In this document: positions 5,342-6,749 of the stretch, one piece after another | Layout: each line of letters opens with the position of its first letter | How positions within the stretch are numbered: position 1 is the first letter of the stretch | Source of the DNA: CAZHMN01 sp964533705 | GTDB lineage: Bacteria; Electryoneota; B3-LCP | Length of the DNA: 6,749 nt | Assembly: GCA_964533705.1 (NCBI GenBank) | Contig: CAZHMN010000119.1 | Span: forward strand, 1-6,749 | Direction of reading: 5' to 3' | Notes under the pieces: generated by a model | Told to the model about the DNA's origin: nothing | Seen by the model: the letters and a program-made list of their open reading frames with translations, nothing else | Databases searched by the model: none | Made by a program: the position numbers and the translations under genes

Positions 5342-5400
5342 AAACGCCAATTTTGGTAATCCGATACCTTAATGGCATCATCCACCATCCAGATCTCCGT
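5338..5400 (-). pseudogene. Remnant of a duplicated capsid-gene 3' end
   Basis: On the minus strand these bases read TEIWMVDDAIKVSDYQNWRL and then TAG. This closely matches the C-terminus of the adjacent capsid protein, VYTIMVDDGIKVSDY (residues 344-358). At nucleotide level, 5357-5388 matches 5426-5457 at 27 of 32 positions. The remnant is in a different frame from the capsid gene, has no start of its own, and is separated from the capsid stop codon by a REP-like hairpin (5399-5419). It is best read as the tail of a second, diverged capsid copy left by duplication or recombination. The extra QNWRL shows that it is not a simple copy of the present gene end. Confidence 0.65.
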
Positions 5401-5419
5401 AGTCGGGGTCGCCCCCGAC
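5399..5419 (+). repeat. REP-like hairpin, type c
   Basis: A GTAG foot (5399-5402) overlaps the 7-bp stem GTCGGGG (5402-5408) / CCCCGAC (5413-5419) with loop TCGC. It has the GTCGG/CCGAC outer stem of types a and b but a different core. It sits between the capsid stop codon (5423) and the duplicated capsid-tail remnant. Confidence 0.6.
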
Positions 5420-5422
5420 GTT

Positions 5423-6499
5423 CTAATAATCCGACACCTTAATGCCGTCGTCAACCATAATGGTGTAGACGGATTCCTTCGAGATAACCGCCGATTCCAG
5501 CTTCTGCGAGATGATCTTCTCGGCTTCGATCATCAGCGGCTGAGAAACCGACTCACGGATGGCGAAGCGCTTGTCTAAGGCAGCGAACTTGGTGGCGGTC
5601 GCATTTGGCGCTACAACCAACTTGGCGTTCATGGGAAGAAGCCCCTGATAGCGACCCTGCTGGCGGAAGAGCTCGGCGGCATGCCAGGTATCCGGGTCCT
5701 GGTACTGCGTGAGGTTCAGGATCTTTTCAATGTCATCTTTGGTCCCCAGCACGTGGGTCATTTGCGAAGGCACGTCGAAGGACATGGCCAGGTGCACCAT
5801 GTCGGAATACGCCCAGGTACCGGGGGTGCCATTGAAGACATCGGTGGCGCCGGGGCTGGTGCCATCGCCGTTGACGATCACGTTGTAGAGCTCATCAATC
5901 TCATCGTAAGCCAACTGCGCTCCGATCCACCAGAGAAAAACCCTGAACTCGTCCAGCCTCTGGCTCTTGATCACTCGATAGGAGAAATCGAAGCGGCGGC
6001 CCTTGTCAACGATGTCCGCTTCCTTATCACGGTAGAGGAGTTCCACGGTGGGGTAGGCCGCGCCATCCGACCTCTTGGCCAGGCTCTTCTTCGCCTTGCT
6101 GGTTTTAATGTAGATCGGCTTGACTGAAGGCCCGTTGACCGGCACGGAGGCGGCCAACAGCTCCTGCGGATCCTGAACGGTGCGGTAACCCCGTTGAATC
6201 TCCCGCTGGATGTATTCGGGCAGCAGAATCAAACCACCCCCCAGGTAGAAATCCTCGACGGTAATGGCGCGCCGCCCCGAACCGGAAAGGCCCAGCACCA
6301 GCATTTGACGTTCAAAGGCGTCAAAACCGTTGACGGGCTGGCCGTTTTCGCCTTTTGGCGAAGGATCCAGTTCCTCTAACAGTTCCGAAAGCGTCAATCC
6401 CCGCTCCTGCGCCTCGGCGTAGAGCGACAAATCTCCCGCCCTCGAATGCCGCACCACGGTTTGTTTTAAACCCTCGGCTTGTGAAAAATCCAGACTCAT
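5423..6499 (-). CDS. Phage major capsid protein (HK97-like fold)
   Basis: This 358-residue protein fits HK97-type major capsid proteins. Residues 1-80 are helical and charged, like a delta/scaffold region. LLPEYIQREIQRG (92-104) is the usual capsid entry segment. TVELLYRDKEADIVDKGRRFDFSYRVI (151-177) matches the E-loop to beta segment. LDEFRVFLWWIGAQLAYDEIDELYNVIVNGDG (182-213) is the long spine helix with the family's typical NGDG turn. The C-terminal part (RFAIRESVSQPLMIEAEKIISQKLESAVISKESVYTIMVDDGIKV) gives the A-domain and closing strand. Maturation cleavage cannot be judged. AAGGAGG lies close upstream of ATG 6499. Two small leftward genes follow, consistent with a head-gene block. An encapsulin-like domesticated shell is a less likely alternative: no cargo gene is seen and the length is above the usual family 1 size. 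Confidence 0.88.
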   Translation of the reverse strand: MSLDFSQAEGLKQTVVRHSRAGDLSLYAEAQERGLTLSELLEELDPSPKGENGQPVNGFDAFERQMLVLGLSGSGRRAITVEDFYLGGGLILLPEYIQREIQRGYRTVQDPQELLAASVPVNGPSVKPIYIKTSKAKKSLAKRSDGAAYPTVELLYRDKEADIVDKGRRFDFSYRVIKSQRLDEFRVFLWWIGAQLAYDEIDELYNVIVNGDGTSPGATDVFNGTPGTWAYSDMVHLAMSFDVPSQMTHVLGTKDDIEKILNLTQYQDPDTWHAAELFRQQGRYQGLLPMNAKLVVAPNATATKFAALDKRFAIRESVSQPLMIEAEKIISQKLESAVISKESVYTIMVDDGIKVSDY

Positions 6500-6572
6500 T
6501 TGATCCTCCTTGTGTTAATGGCTGAAAATCCCCTTATTTATTAGGGTGAATTATTTGGATTCTATCGGTTAT

Positions 6573-6749
6573 TTATCTGAAAATTTGTGGGTTTGGGTTT
6601 ATCTCCGCTTCGTTCATTTCCAGATATGCAATGCCGGTGACCTTGGCGGCTCTCTCGATCCCGACGGCACAGGCGCAGATATCGGCGTCATTCGGCGCCG
6701 ATCTTTTTTTTGGAAAAAACCCGGGATTTCACTTGACCTTCTCAGAATA
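6573..6749 (-). CDS. 3' end of a gene upstream of the capsid gene, possibly frameshifted
   Basis: On the minus strand the last 43 or so codons before TAA (6575-6573) look coding: RSAPNDADICACAVGIERAA, then KVTGIAYLEMNEAEINPNPQIFR. The third codon positions are mostly G or C in the first two thirds. This frame is closed upstream by TGA (6731-6729) and has no credible start codon. The neighbouring frame is open from the window edge (ILRRSSEIPGFFQKK) and reaches the A-run at 6711-6704, where a -1 shift on A AAA AAA G would join exactly into the coding-like frame. The gene may therefore use programmed frameshifting, or carry an indel in a homopolymer. It precedes the capsid gene in the same direction, so a phage protein is likely. 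The product is not recognised. Confidence 0.35.

Noticed and set aside
5681..6127. Plus-strand open frame of 148 codons
   Set aside because: It is antisense to the middle of the well-supported capsid gene and has no recognisable protein features.
5423..6499. Capsid gene as an encapsulin nanocompartment shell
   Set aside because: The protein is longer than typical family 1 encapsulins, no cargo enzyme gene is adjacent, and two small structural-type genes follow, which fits a phage head block better.

Overview
The window comes from a bacterial chromosome, probably of an uncultured or poorly sampled lineage with moderate GC content. Nothing in it fixes the phylum. The evidence for bacterial origin is strong Shine-Dalgarno sites (AGGAGG-type) ahead of most genes, a RAYT transposase with its REP hairpins, a DUF262/HNH nuclease and phage structural genes. 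No rRNA, tRNA or CRISPR array is visible.

Layout, left to right. (1) 1-900: a REPtron-like unit. A RAYT (REP-associated tyrosine transposase, 201-731) is bracketed by two nested pairs of inverted hairpin repeats (4-45 with 799-840, and 131-156 with 863-888), plus a second hairpin type at 65-88. (2) About 940-3781: a two-gene rightward operon. A small acidic TPR protein (1007-1402) is followed, three bases after its stop codon, by a 791-residue DUF262 + DUF1524/HNH protein (1406-3781) of the GmrSD/SspE-like restriction class. This looks like a candidate anti-phage module. (3) 3782-4262: a long intergenic stretch with no convincing gene, full of short hairpins. It includes exact or near-exact copies of both hairpin types seen beside the RAYT, and ends in a C/G-rich terminator-like structure. 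(4) 4263-6749: a leftward phage-derived structural cluster. Read in its own direction it has the tail of an upstream gene that may need a -1 frameshift, a major capsid protein (6499-5423), a 123-residue unknown protein (5244-4873), and a 146-residue protein resembling small head-decoration proteins (4703-4263). The gaps between these genes also hold palindromic repeats and a remnant of a second capsid gene's 3' end.

The most unusual signal is not a gene. An 18-nt unit, roughly TCGTGAGAGTCTTGCGA plus one base, appears in three settings. It is inserted cleanly within the REP hairpin in both outer repeats flanking the RAYT. It forms a three-copy tandem array between two phage genes (4809-4862). 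It also sits inside a GTAGGGG...CCCCTAC palindrome between two other phage genes (5314-5331). This suggests a very short mobile or amplifying sequence module that combines with REPs.

How the parts fit: the RAYT is the likely agent that spread GTAG-footed hairpins across this region, including between phage genes. The TPR/DUF262-HNH pair is a separate, probably defensive, operon. The capsid cluster is probably a prophage fragment or a domesticated capsid locus that runs beyond the right edge of the window.
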